Source: Daldinia sp. FL1419 (lineage: Eukaryota > Ascomycota > Sordariomycetes > Xylariales > Hypoxylaceae). From it: a stretch of 64,000 nucleotides of DNA. The position numbers were made by a program, and so were the translations under genes. The notes beneath the pieces are model-generated. The model searched no databases. It was not told the origin of the DNA and worked only from the letters and a program-made list of their open reading frames with translations. Where the stretch lies: assembly GCA_025201765.1 (NCBI GenBank), contig MU623393.1, positions 146,882-210,881 of the forward strand. The letters are read 5' to 3'. Within the stretch, counting starts at the first letter, position 1. Each line of letters begins with the position of its first letter. Shown piece by piece: positions 20,078 through 32,154 of the stretch.

Positions 20078-22736
20078 CTATAGCTCATCCCTTTCCCTCG
20101 CAGCCGCCGGTCCACCCGTTGACCAGGTACTCAAATCATCGAGAGCCATGATCTTAACGACGAGACTAGTCCAGCCCGTAAAGTGCTGCGTGCGCTGGCC
20201 CTTGCCGGTCTCGGGGTTATATTGCTCCCAAGCGAAGCCGGTTTCCTCCCAGCTTTGGTACACAGTCTCGACGATGTTTTCACGTAGCTTGGCGTATAGG
20301 GTCTTGGCCTTGGCGGCGAAGGGGCCGTCTTGGGTGGCGTAGTTCTGGAATGTGTTAGTGGCGAATCTAGGTTTATAATCGCGTGAAACTATTAATGGGA
20401 GGGGAGGACAAAATGAAGGGGGGGGGGCTTACTCGGAGTTGCACAACGGCGAGATAGTTAATGTTAATCCACACAGGGCTGCGCCAATAATTCTCATCCG
20501 TACCGTAGAACTCTGATTTCTTGCTCAGACTCCTGATGCCATGGGGGCTAAATAACTCCTCTTCGTCACCTAGGAGATCAAGGAGCTTGCCGAGCTTAGG
20601 ATCATCTGGCTGAAGTAGGCCTAATAGGAACGGGAATAGGGAAATGTAGCCCTTGTGGCAGACTAAGGTATGCTCCTCAAACTCATCAATCGTAGCGTCG
20701 CAGAAGCAACCCGCAGACTCGGACCAGTGTAGATCTACCAGATTGTGTGAAATACCTTCGAATACCTTGTTATACTCCTGCACATCCTCAGGAAGACCAA
20801 CAAAGTCTGCAATCTTCGCTAGCACTCTAGCCGTCATACCCATCCAGGACATTAAGTCCACGTGCAGCTCACCAGGGTGAGGGGGTTGCGGTCGGGGGTA
20901 GTCATCCAATCCACTTGTTAGGATGTGTTGAATAGAACGACCGCGCCAGCGGTAAGCTTCTTTTGTAGAATATGCCTGTCGGTCATACGATTTAATGTCG
21001 CCGAATTGGGTCTTCTTGAACCATTGGAACTGGCGTCGTAGGAGAGGATATATATTCCGGAGATATTCAATACCCAAAGAAGGATTATCGACATGAGCAC
21101 TTTCCAGAACAGTGTCCGGTGTGAGATGTTCCTTCTCACCCACGTGCTGGCTACCATTTGTCTTTTGCAGTCTCTCAGTAAAAGATTCAAGGACCAAGTA
21201 TAGTGTCGGAGGGTTGGCGTAGTGCGGGTATTGGACTTGAAACTCAGGGGGCACCTTGCTTCGAGCTTCATCGCCGAGGATCTGTTCTCGGGCAATCCAG
21301 CCATCCTCGTCCATCAAATTATACCAGCTCTTCACAATCTCAAGGGTAAGGTCAATATCCCAATCAGCAATGGGAAGCAGATGAAAACCTTCATCCCAGA
21401 GAAATCCGCGAGGGAAAAAGGGCCGGGATGGGATACTAGAGAATAACTCGTAGGGTCCCTCAAGCTGCTCCTGCCTACGAGCGCGAGCTTCCGCGGTCTC
21501 CTCCCAAAAGCCTTCGTTTTCCTCGTCATATTCGGGAGCGTACGACCGATCAACAACATGTTGTCCGTAGAAGTATCCTATACCTCCAGCAAGATTGGAA
21601 AGCATGCTTCGTCCAAACCTACGGTACTTGTCCGCATTGAACGGGGCTTGCGGCGCGAAGACATCGGCAAACCGCTCGTTGAAGGACTCCGTTGTTGACT
21701 TGATTTCCCGAGTTAGATCCTCGCTTGTAATCTCCTTACCAGCCGATCCGCTCGAAAATAGAATATCAAACTCAAAAGCTCCTTCGAATACCTTTTGGAC
21801 AAGATGGAAATTTCCAGAGTTAGGTTTGTTGGCGAGTTGGTAAACCTGCCAAGGAGGTGGTGCATTCTCGGCCCCGAATTCTTGAATGATCTCGTCCACA
21901 CCGGCCTTGAGCTGCTGGAATAGGATTTGCTTAGCCTGCCACAAATGCTCTTCGGGTACGGTCAATGATTGCACCACTGTTTTGCCAAGGTCTCTCTTGC
22001 TGGAGATGGGATGGTCGCTGTTGGGATGATCGCCCGTGCCCTTAGTTACGACCAGCTTATAGTCACCCAGAACAGCAGACTTGCCAACAAAAGATACGTC
22101 GCCTTCGAATCCGCGTTCGTCGCCTTCACTGTTAATATCAACGGTTTCACCAAGAGACTCCGAGGCAACGTAGAATAGGACGGTAGTTTGGAGATCAGAA
22201 GATGCATCCTCTCGGGGTTCGCCTTTAATGCGAGCAGCCCAGCTCCCACCATGTGCACCACTCGGAATCTTGACGAACTCGGTAGTAATGTCAATTTTGT
22301 TTCCGGCATCATGAATATGCTGCACACCGCCTCTTCGGGTATCATATTCATCCCACCCATAACCGGCCATTCCCTCATGTTGCTCACATGTATAACGGAA
22401 ACCTAAAGTGTCGAGTTAGTAACTCCCTTTGGATGCAGCTTCGATTAGACATGGGGTGGATCATGGAGCTTTACTATTTTGGACCTCGACATAATTATCA
22501 ACCTTTGCCCACAAAAGACCGGTAGCCAAACTTTTCGGTATCCTAGGTCTGACCCCAAAGTATAAGTTGGGACGATAAGGGCCCCATAAGAGGCTCTGGT
22601 TATTCAAGCGGCCAATTTCGGCATTGAGAATACCTTCACCTTCACCTTCACCTTCAACCTGGCAAGCGGCCAACGGAGCGAATAGCGGCACGGCAAGAAA
22701 TGACAGCGCAGCTGTCAATTGAGCTGATAGCGTCAT
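20078..22736 (-). CDS. Mannosyl-oligosaccharide glucosidase (ER glucosidase I, GH63), three exons
   Basis: Trims the outermost glucose from Glc3Man9GlcNAc2 on nascent glycoproteins in the ER (yeast Cwh41). Exons 22736-22475, 22402-20433 and 20344-20078 (minus), introns 72 and 88 bp; 832 residues. The N-terminus MTLSAQLTAALSFLAVPLF reads as a signal peptide, so I chose the ATG at 22736 rather than one 129 bp upstream. A short GEGEGEG run follows. GH63 landmarks: WGPYRPNLYFG, SFRYTCEQHEG across the first junction, GYGWDEYD, RPFFPRGFLWDEGFHLLPI, YWRSPVWININYLAV, and HFTGWTSLVVKIMA near the C-terminus, which is encoded by the last exon. Confidence 0.95.
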
Positions 22737-23726
22737 GACGGCATCGAATAAGCGAGTCTCACTATTTCCGAGACTATTAGAAGAAGCAATGGCTTTTAGG
22801 TGACCGAATTTGTACAAGTTTCCGATCGGTGGCCCGACCTTTTGAGAAGCTTCAAAAGTGAACACAGTTTTGGAATTTCGGTGCGGGAAGCTTCAACTTG
22901 ATTTGACGTCAGGGTCCACCCCGGTTTCTTTTACAGTCAGGTACCGCAGTACGTACCTTAAGTAACTAGTACGTACATCTATGTACATAGTTAGTGTAAA
23001 GGGCAGATTCAGGTGCCAAGACACCCCCCCCACCATACATTTCTTGGCGCACAGCCTCAAGAATAACTTCAATCGTATCTAACGTTAACTAGTGATGCCA
23101 AGAAAAGGGGAATTTCACTTTGTAAAAAAACACACCATCAAAATAAACTACCTACCTACACAGGCTACACTACGAACAAGATCCATTCTTTAATGCATAC
23201 ATGATGTCAGCCACTAAAAAAATACTTGTGACGGATCTATTAATTTATGTAAGCTAATACTTGAATAAGTAAAGCTCATCCCTGAATATATTAAAAGGCA
23301 TCTTCCCTCCATAAACCGACACCTAGATGTACCATTGGAAGCGATACCTTATATCTCGCGTCATATCAGGCGCGTCTCGATTCCGACTGCCGCTTTTCCG
23401 AAAAGCTTAGCAATTAGGATCCGCGGGGATTGCTTACAGTCGACAAGTAATAATACGCGTCACGAGTTGATGCAAACACCTTAGCTTATACAGCCAGGAA
23501 TGGCCTCATGTTTTATTCTAATATCTAACGAGTGACGATTTGCTACCAGCTGATACGAGACGCAGAAAAAAAAAGAAGGGAACCCCAAAAAATCTATCCG
23601 TGCCGTGCTATGCTACTATGCTCGTACCCCGGCCCCGATGTGCCGAGCGTATATCCATACACCGAATCCTTTGTACATGTAATAATACACCTTGTCGAAA
23701 CATGTTACATATTACACATGACACAT
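22737..23726. promoter_or_regulatory. Upstream region of glucosidase I; 3' flank of secreted protein gene
   Basis: About 1 kb between two minus-strand genes. It contains C-rich and A-rich runs (23023-23032, 23126-23132). A frame continuous with the glucosidase extends to 22865 but adds non-signal-like residues. No separate gene is supported. Confidence 0.5.
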
Positions 23727-24436
23727 TTAGCCCAAGTGGACCTCCATGTCGGGGCGGGTAGGGCTGCCCTCGATCTTGATCTCCTTGATCTGGCCAGCGT
23801 TGTAGTCGGTGTGGTAGCTGCTAGCGATCTTGCCGAAGGGGGTGCCGGAGAGGCTCTTGAAGACTTCCTTCTCCTTGCCGTTGTCGCTGCTCTTGACGGT
23901 GAAGTCGCCGCTGGTCTTTCCGAGCTTCTTGTAGGCGTCCTCGATGGCGGCGTGGGTGGCCTTCTCGACGACAACTTCGTAGCGGACCTTCTGGATCTCT
24001 TCGGGCTTCAGGTTACCCTTCTTCGAGTACACGTACATGACAATGTCACGAAGCTTGGCTCGGTTGGGAGTCTTGTCCTCGTCGTTGTTGGCGTCTAGGA
24101 CGGCAACGAGCTTGGCGGCAGGCTCGACTCGAATCAAATCGAGGTTGCCTTTGTAGTTTGGAGTAGTGACGGTATAGGTCTTCTTCCTCGGTAGACCCAT
24201 GCCATCGTTGACCCGGTAGTCCTTCTCTGTGATATCAGGGACTTCCTTAGCCCTTGCCACCAGTGTGTCGGCAGTCGAGCGCTGTAAAGCGAATGTTAGT
24301 AAGTCTTGAGAGGAAATGATAGGAGCTAACTCACGTCTTCAATCTCGGTGGAAGTCGGGGCGGCTAGCACGCCAGGGAAGACGTTACCGAGCCCGAGAAG
24401 GGCGAAGGTTGCAGCTTTGAAGAAAGAGGTGCGCAT
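23727..24436 (-). CDS. Secreted cysteine-free protein of unknown function, two exons
   Basis: Exons 24436-24335 and 24281-23727 (minus), intron 24334-24282 (53 bp, GTGAGT donor, ACTAAC branch, ACAG acceptor); 218 residues. Exon 1 encodes a clear signal peptide (MRTSFFKAATFALLGLGN..., likely cut near residues 25-26 after LAA). The mature protein is rich in Lys, Asp and Glu, has no Cys, and reads like a compact mixed alpha/beta domain. I do not recognise a family. A TATA element (minus-strand TATATAAAG at about 24592-24600) and a GAT-repeat leader precede it, suggesting strong or regulated expression. It could be an ascomycete-specific secreted protein or effector; this is inference. Confidence 0.8.
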
Positions 24437-25684
24437 TTTGAATATTTCTTTGTGAAAAGATAGCTATACGATGGAGAAGCTTGGTTGACGAGATTGAAGA
24501 TTTAGGAGTTTAGAAGGCTTGGTGTGTGAGTGTGGTGATGATGATGATGATGGAGATGAGAGATTGGAATCGAGGTGAACCTTCCAAGCCTTTATATACA
24601 CATTTCTACAGCTTCCGCCTCATATCGATCGTCATTCTTGATGCTGCTTTTGTATTGTACCTGAACTGATTTGGGTATAGGTACGTAAACGGTGAGCTTG
24701 CCATGTTCCGATTATCATTCCCGGTGCCGTTTCAGTATTGGAACTAGCCTTGTAGTTTTGGTAGTAGGATGTGAATTGTAAGCGTATCTCATCTGATCAT
24801 CATATTCGATCCTGCCTGTAGAATTCAAATCGGGTTGATTCTGATGATACCAGCACGTAGATGATGAGCTTATCCAATATTGATCGTCATAACTAGTGTG
24901 ATGTAGTCTTACACAAATGGAGCTGGTCGAAGATTTTGCCGCCTGTGCCACGTACGGCAATCCATGCGGGAAGCCCTGTCAGCCCTAGCAGCCCTGGATG
25001 AGCAGCTGTTTTATTTAGAAAATTGATAACATAACACACTTTTACGAAACAAAACCAATGCTAAGAGGATTCAAAGTACCCAATTTCGATTTGTCAAAGT
25101 TTTCAAGGAAATAAACACCTTCGAGGCTATGTAGTCGATCCCGAGGCCTTGCGACTTAACGAGATATTGCTTCTTAGTGCCTTACGCTCGTAAAGGCGGC
25201 GATACATTGCGAGACCGCTGAAGGGATCTACAGACCGGTGGAATAAAAATATCAGCTTCCTTCCACCAGTTCAACGTCACGGTGACTGAATATCGCGACA
25301 GAATCCATGGATTGAATTTGTAAAAGATAAATGTTTTCTTTTTTAAACCTCAAAAGGAATCAATAGTGCCATAAGCCTACCACTTATGACGTACCAGGAC
25401 ATACTTTAGAGACCTATTCAACAGTCAGCCTCATACTCGCTCCCGTCCTAGCCATCGACGATCGATGTCTGGGCTGTGGTCGTAATCGTAAGCATGCGAT
25501 GAGAGGGCACATTCTTATTTCCCCCGCACTTTAAAATGAGATGCCGTAGAGCCTGTCACGCGTAATTGCAATCGCTAGCTATGTCCAAGTCAACCATCTC
25601 GCATATAGAATTACAAATTTGGATTGACAAAGCCAGCCTTGGGAACGGACTATTCCATCTCGTAACTCGTATGCAAGAACGAAA
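24437..25684. promoter_or_regulatory. Divergent promoter region between secreted protein and ankyrin gene
   Basis: About 1.25 kb. On the secreted-gene side there is a TATA box near 24592-24600 and a (GAT)n tract at about 24534-24554. The middle (24950-25650) shows no recognisable feature. Confidence 0.5.
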
Positions 25685-27116
25685 ATGAATATACTCGACC
25701 TCCCGGTTGAGTTAGTGCACATGGTCCTGCTCCAGGCCATCATTTCCCGTGGAATCTCAAGGGCTCTTAGACTGAAGCTTGTCTGCAGTAAGTCGTTCCT
25801 CATGCCGAGTAAGCTTAAGACTCGTTGACGATGAATCAGGGCAGTTTCGCGACTGTTTCCAGCCAGCTTTGTTCGAGTCGCGGGTCCTTGATAATTTCTG
25901 TTTTATACCCCGCTACCGCGACCACCACTTTATGGAGCTGTGGTATATTCGAAAGCAGTACGGGGCCGCCGACCTGTGGCATTCTTATCTAGTCTATCGG
26001 GTTTTGAACGAGAGCGATTTTACGATACACTGCTTCGTTGAGATACGGTACCTAGCAAACTGCCTTTGCCGTCAAACGCAGGCAGAATACAAGGCAGTAA
26101 TCAACATTTTGTGTTGGCTTGTTCTAGAGCGATATGTAGGCATGCAAGGCTATCGAGAGGATGGTGTACACGATGGCAACACACGAAACCTAGGTCAGAA
26201 TCTCTTGAGCGTAGCAGCCTACCTTGACAATCTCCCACTAGCTAGACAATTACTCTCAGATGGCTATCACCCCACGACAGATAGTAACATAATCCCTTCG
26301 CCTATACAGCTCGCCGCATGGGCAGGAAATATCGATATGCTGAAGCTCTTTCAAGAACACTTGCCGGATTTCGAGAGCATACCGTCTGAACACGACTCTT
26401 GGCGAGGCAAGACAGGACCTGGCTCGATTAAAGGGGCCTCCATGCGTGGGGACTTGGACATACTTCACCTGGTGATATATCCTCCATCACGAGCGACGTC
26501 CGATAGCGAAGATTTCGCCGGCTACCCAGTCGGCCAGGTCGATCCACGCTCCAAGCAGGGTAGAGATCTTCAATCTGCTCTTCTGTGCGCTAGGACCTTA
26601 GAGACTTTCCAGTACATTCGAAGGTTCTTTCAAGATTTGGAATTCGACAATCAGACCCTCTTGGTACACTACGCCGAACTAGGCAATGTAGACATAGTAA
26701 GATATCTTCTTGATGAGGGAGCCGATGTTAACGGCGGCGGAAGACTTAATTGCAACCCACTATCCTGCGCAGCTCGATACTGGCATGAAGATGTCGTTGA
26801 TTTACTACTAGAGCGTGGTGCTGATCCCAACTATCGAATCATGCAGCAACGTGGCTCACCTCTAAGAGGTGCGGCTACAGGTGGGAGCATTTCGATTATG
26901 CGCAAGTTAATCAATAGCGGCGCCAAGGTGGTTGATAACGACTGGTCGCCGCTTTTCGAAGCTACCCGGCTTGAGCATACTGCTATGGTGACACTGCTGC
27001 TAGACCTGAACATTGGCGATGCAACGGCTCGGTCGCAGGTTTTAGAACTAACATCGGATTTGGGTCTAGATTCAATGGTCCAACTTTTAAAACAACGAGG
27101 CATAAGACTGGCATGA
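25685..27116 (+). CDS. Ankyrin-repeat protein of a fungal F-box-like family
   Basis: Exons 25685-25787 and 25840-27116, intron 25788-25839 (52 bp, GTAAGT donor, ATCAG acceptor); 459 residues. The N-terminus MNILDLPVELVHMVL resembles the degenerate F-box-like start common in ascomycete ankyrin proteins. The C-terminal third has ankyrin units recognisable from GNVDIVRYLLDEGADVN, EDVVDLLLERGADPN and GGSISIMRKLINSGAKV. Such proteins are numerous and fast-evolving in filamentous fungi; binding partners are unknown. The first exon is absent from the longest single-frame reading, which begins inside the intron. Confidence 0.85.
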
Positions 27117-27757
27117 TGATATCGATGGAGGTACCTAAGCGTGGATACATGAAGTTGAAGTTGTAAACGGCAGGTTTATTAGTGTTTCTGAGGAGATCTA
27201 AGGAGATACTAGGTTAGGTTGTGTTAGGTTAGGTACCTAGACAGCTAGATACCTCTTAGGTAGGAAGAATACAGATAAAGCGAGAGAGAATATAAGTGTG
27301 TTGAAGCTTGCAAGATTCTAAATACAGGAGGTTCCCCAGAAAGGTTTTTGTACCTCCACACAGTGCTTCGCACTTTCCATCCTCTCGTACCTGCACCGAA
27401 TACCTATTAATAGTCACGCTAATGATGGATTACGTAACTGCTAAGCATACCAATTTGACCAATTAGAACACACACGTTCATGTCCATGCGTTAAGTAGCA
27501 GCAGCAGCAGCATTTCTTCCAACAATGACGACAAATTAATAACAAGGCGCTCTTAGATGGAAGAGAAAGAAAAAGAAAAGTACCTACGTACATAACCTAG
27601 AACACGATATTCTACAACAAACCCCAATAAAGCCCGAGTCTTTTCTAAATCGACCATCGACCACGTCGCTAAGGCCTTTGATTCTTGCAGTGCCCGTAAT
27701 TAAAATCGCATCTTACAGACGAATTTTGTGATAAGAAAAACAGTATATTAATCAAAA
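27117..27757. other. Tandem intergenic region, promoter of SNRNP27 gene
   Basis: About 640 bp. It contains TTAGGTTAGGTACCTAG-type motifs (27211-27262) and an AGC trinucleotide run (27498-27512). No gene is seen. Confidence 0.5.
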
Positions 27758-28702
27758 ATGGCCGACCAGCCTCGCCGGCGTCGAAATCGCCCGGATAGCA
27801 AGCAGATGTGGGATGATTCCGTACGTCGCGGCCGCCACGAACCAGACGTACGCGATAAGAAGGACGATCGCGGCCGGGATCGAGAAGATAGTTATCGCGA
27901 TAGGGATCGCCGCTACCGATCTAGATCACGATCACCTCGTCAAGACCGTCGCGATAAGCACCGCGATCGCCGCGATCATGAGATAGATAGGTCTCGAGAT
28001 AACGATGCGGTATGGGCTAGGGGGAGGGATTCCCACGACAGGAGAGGAAGAGATAAGGATAGAGATAGGCGACGTGATAGGGACGCGGGCGCAACTAGAG
28101 GTATGTTTCCTTTACGAAGTTTCTGATGGGCAACCGGCTCTAGGTATATCTGTAGGATCTGAACTAACTAGAAATCAGGTTCGGGAAGGGAGCGAAGTCC
28201 GCGACGATCCGCATCGCCCGCTCGAAGTCCGCCCAGTAGATTAGACCGCAGTACACATTCTCACAGCAACTCTCCGCTCCCGACGCGACCGCGCCCTAAC
28301 AATAGCAAGCCCGAAACCGGTACAGCATCGCTACAGTTTAAAGTCGGTCCCAGACAGCACCAACATGAAGAAGAGGCCTCCCATAGTAGCAGTAAGGGTG
28401 CAACAGGAAGCAAGCATCATGAAGAGTCGGAAGATAGCAGAAGGCGCAGGGCCGAGACGCCGGATAGGGGAGATGCTATGGATGAGGACAAAGAGGAAGA
28501 CGATGACGATGTGGTAGTGGAAGAGGACGACGGCTTGAGCGCCATGCAGGCCATGATGGGCTTTGGTGGCTTCGGCACAACGAAGGGTACTCACATCCCG
28601 GGTAATAATGCGGGTGCTGTTCGTAAAGAGAAGAAGACCGAGTATCGCCAGTACATGAACCGTGTTGGTGGATTCAACCGTCCTCTAAGTCCAACTCGGT
28701 AG
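27758..28702 (+). CDS. U4/U6.U5 tri-snRNP 27-kDa protein (SNRNP27 family)
   Basis: Spliceosomal tri-snRNP component. Exons 27758-28100 and 28179-28702, intron 28101-28178 (GTATGT donor, AACTAAC branch, TCAG acceptor); 288 residues. The N-terminal 200 residues are an Arg/Asp/Ser-rich RS-like domain (repeated RDRD, SRSRSP). An acidic stretch (EDDDDVVVEEDD) follows, then the diagnostic C-terminal domain: MQAMMGFGGFGTTKGTHIPGN and YRQYMNRVGGFNRPL. In other eukaryotes the C-terminal domain acts near the 5' splice site during activation of the spliceosome. Confidence 0.94.
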
Positions 28703-29943
28703 GGCAAGAGTACCTAGGGAAACGTACGGGAAACATACGGGAAGCGGTATGGGGAAAGGAACAGGCTTGTCCTATAGCAATTTGCATTATTAAGGATACC
28801 AATTATAGCAACGAATTAATCACGAGGAGCCACGACCAGATTTGTTCTACTCTTGATTCGATAATATTCTTATCACACATGTTACACCGAAGAGTTTGGT
28901 TTCACATAAAGAGACGAAGCCTACCTACTCTTTTTGTTAGGCTCGTAATTAGGAATGTTGACTGCTACCTGCTATGTTAGGGGTCTTCATCTAATAATCC
29001 TTAACCGTAATCGCTCTCTGCGGGGGCTAAACGCCATATTTGTCCAGGCGACTCTCCTGGTCGGCGCGTGTTTTAGTGAAATCCAACTCGCCCTTCTACT
29101 AAATGGTGTCTATAATTTTCCGGGGGTTTTTATCAAAGAGGCCATCCCGCAGTTGAAGTAGATTATTTAGATGAATAGTATAGACGTGGTTACAGGCTTC
29201 TCGTGCCTCGGATCTGAGGCACTATTGACAATTCGTTATTATTGTTGGTGAGGAAAATAGAGTCAATCACTTCCTCCGTCTATTCAGACTGGTTACGGGC
29301 CATTGCGTGTAGGTGGCCTGCCATAGTAAAAAAAATAATAATAATAAAAGTTTAACTAAAAAGGAGGTTAAGGTTAAAAATAAAATTAGATTATAGGGAG
29401 TTATACATAGTATCTTCATTGTAATCCACAGAACCTGATGGAAAATTGCTGGCGGGAATTTTGCTATTACGACGGGTATAAATGAGGGTTTTGACTCCCT
29501 CATTCTGTAGCCATATTGGCAAGACACAAACTCACTGATTCATGAATGATCAATGCAATCTCCGCTATACCCACTTGCTGCCCTCAATACCTCTGACCTA
29601 ACCTTAGTTGTATTCATCTCTGCTACCCTGCAATAGAAAGATTCCTCTAGAGTCTAGATTTTATATCGAGTGAGATATTAACCGGTACTCCAGACACGGG
29701 TAACTCGTTGGCAACTGAAAATGTATTATTTCGTATAACTAACGGAAACGCCATTTACCCTAGTTAATCGACGAAAGGGGAGCTCTTTAAACGACGTGTT
29801 TATAAACACTCTTTCCAATATAAGCAGTCCATTCATTACCGATGTACTACCAACCAGCTTTATAAATACACCCACCACTTTTTCTAACATCAATAGCCAC
29901 CCAACGCCTATCTACAGTAATATATGTAACGTCAAACATAGAC
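28703..29943. other. Convergent intergenic region, AT-rich
   Basis: About 1.24 kb between the stops of SNRNP27 and the metalloprotease-like gene. It includes an (AAT)n-type run at 29325-29350. Small frames here have no family signal. Confidence 0.55.
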
Positions 29944-32154
29944 TCAGGTGGACCCCGAGCAGTCTACACCGGACGGCCCGCCTGCGCTGGCAATGGCACG
30001 GCCCACGCAGTCCGCTTTGCCAATCAGTAGACGCCCAGAGGCACTCCACTCCCTACCGTCATCACCCAAGCCATAGTTGAAGCTCCAGTTCGTAAGCCCG
30101 TCACACCCCTTCAACTGCTGCATCAAGCCGTTGCTCTGCTGCCCGAAGTCCGAGGTTGCGTACCCATTTCCCCAGATCCAGAACTCATCGTAGAGGAACT
30201 TGTACGCGACGTCGCAGGAGCCGCCGGGATTGTTGGGCAGCGGCTGGCGGACAGCCTTGGGCGCGATGTGATACAGCACCTGTAGGTCCGGGTTGGTGGA
30301 CGTGATGGTGGTGATGCCGCCACCCTTCCAGTTCATGGGGTTGGCTGGGTCGTTGCCGTCGCAGTTGTCCGACGTGGCTTTGAGCTGCTTGTTGCACTCG
30401 GTTTCGTCGAAGGGGATCTTGACTCCTGAAGGCCAGTCCACGGCGATGTCCACCTCATCGAGAGTCTGGGTTGCTTGTCAGTGCCGATTCGTGTCAAGTG
30501 AGCACGGGAGAATAGACTTACGCCGGGGTTGTAGTTGCGGCTAACAGAGCCCGAGTCTTTATCTTGGACGCCTTGGGCTACGGCGGTTTGGCAAAAGGCC
30601 TTGATGTTTCCTGCGAGGGTATCGGCGGACATATATTTCTTCGACCCGAGGCCGTTGCAGTGCAAGTCATTTGTAGGTTGGGAAGGCGGTGCTACAGTTG
30701 GTGTGGGAGTTGGAGTTGCCGTCGAGGTTGGCATATCTGGCGCCTTGTTGGCCCATTCCTTCATTTGCCGGATATAATCGCTGGGGTACTGGTCATCGCT
30801 GGTCCATTCCAGGTCTGTCAAAGGTGCGAGAGTGTCCTCGTCACTGAGACCACTAGCGTCAACGGTACTGTCCTCGCTGAACGTAAAGGTCCAATCATTG
30901 CCACCGTCTGTCAAGCTGTCTTCATAGTTTGTACCAAATAGCCCCCAATCGGAACCATTGGTGAGGACCAATTGACCAATCTTTGGTTGGACTTCTTCTG
31001 CTTCGCCGTTTGCTATTGGTAGCCACGGATACCTGTCAGGGTGAGTCTCTGATGGTTGAGCGTCACGCGTGGGCTTATTGCACTTACTCGCCAACCTGGC
31101 CTTGGACATATTTGGAAAGAACATATTGTGCGTAGTTATCAGCTGTACCGCATTAGCACATCTCTACAAGAGGCACTGGCAGTTTAACCAACCATTGAGT
31201 GTGATGTCTGTTGCAATATTTCTCTTGTTAGTACGGGCAAGAATCTTTGTATTTTGCGAGCCGTATGCGTCGACCGAGACTAATTTTCTTCTGAAATATC
31301 GATCATTCGGGTTGCGGACATATTCGTAAACCTTCATATTCAAGTCGACAATTTGGCGGTTCCCATTCGCTTCGTATGCGACTCTGTTTGCATGCATCAT
31401 CTCGTGCAGAATTATATAGGCTGGGCAGAGAGTCAGTGTATAGTTGAGAGCATCAGGGGCGTGTTCGAATGTAGGACTTACCTCTGTTCGTATAGTACTG
31501 CAAGTTGTATTTGTGGCTGTAGTCTGGGTCATCTTTATACTCGTTGATCCGATCTGTCAGGCTTTTATAGGCAAAGAAGCTATTACACAGGTACATGTTC
31601 ATGGTTGCACTTTTGTCTTGGTAACGTTTCTTTCCACTCCCGTCGGGATTCTCGGTGTTCCAAGTGTAGGCTTTCAGACCTGGACTCTTCATATGGCACC
31701 TCGAGTCCAGTTCTCTGTCAACGTTCGAACCGCAGCCAACGTTGATTCGAACCTTGAGGGGCGTAGGGGTGATTTTCCATCCTTGTCCAAAAGTTTTGGC
31801 ATTATCAAAAACCGCCTGAATTTTGGGTTGATAGTCCTCTAGACGGAAGTTAGCATCTAACACTACGGTTTGTGCCGAGATCTGGGGACGATGAGAGAAC
31901 TTACTGTTTAATGCTGGTGGTCCAAAAAAGTCTACTGCGGCCACATCATTGAAATCGACTTTCGGGAGGCTTGTCACGAGTTTGATAGCGTCGTCCCACG
32001 CCGCTTCGATCTCGCTTTGTCTTTTGCAATCGTCACTAAATACTAAATTCACGGATTGGATGTCGACATCTTGTCTAGCCTGGTTGGAGGGAAGAGCGGC
32101 TGCTTGCTTCAGCAGCAAAGACAGGTACAGGGAGCTGGTGATTGTAAGCCTCAT
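29944..32154 (-). CDS. Secreted aspzincin-like (HEMMH) metalloprotease with Cys-rich C-terminal domain
   Basis: Six or seven exons (minus): 32154-31482 (with a probable intron 31904-31839), 31420-31193, 31142-31088, 31032-30522 and 30465-29944; 640 residues with the extra intron, 662 without. Signal peptide MRLTITSSLYLSLLLKQAAAL. The first domain carries HEMMH (H208, E209, H212) and, 41 residues later, D253-A-YG, resembling the second half of the aspzincin (M35) motif but with one residue fewer between Asp and Tyr. Splicing joins DITLN to ADNYAQYVLSKYV. A Thr/Pro linker (STATPTPTPT) then leads to a Cys-rich domain of about 300 residues (CNGLGSKKYM... to PSGVDCSGST). Protease activity is inferred; the tail is unnamed to me. 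Confidence 0.72.

Noticed and set aside
22737..22865. Upstream extension of the glucosidase I frame to an earlier Met
   Set aside because: The extension is not signal-like and would bury the hydrophobic signal sequence that starts at 22736.
23532..24098. Long plus-strand frame rich in Val/Leu/Asp
   Set aside because: It is the exact antisense of the spliced secreted protein gene, which has a signal peptide, intron and promoter.
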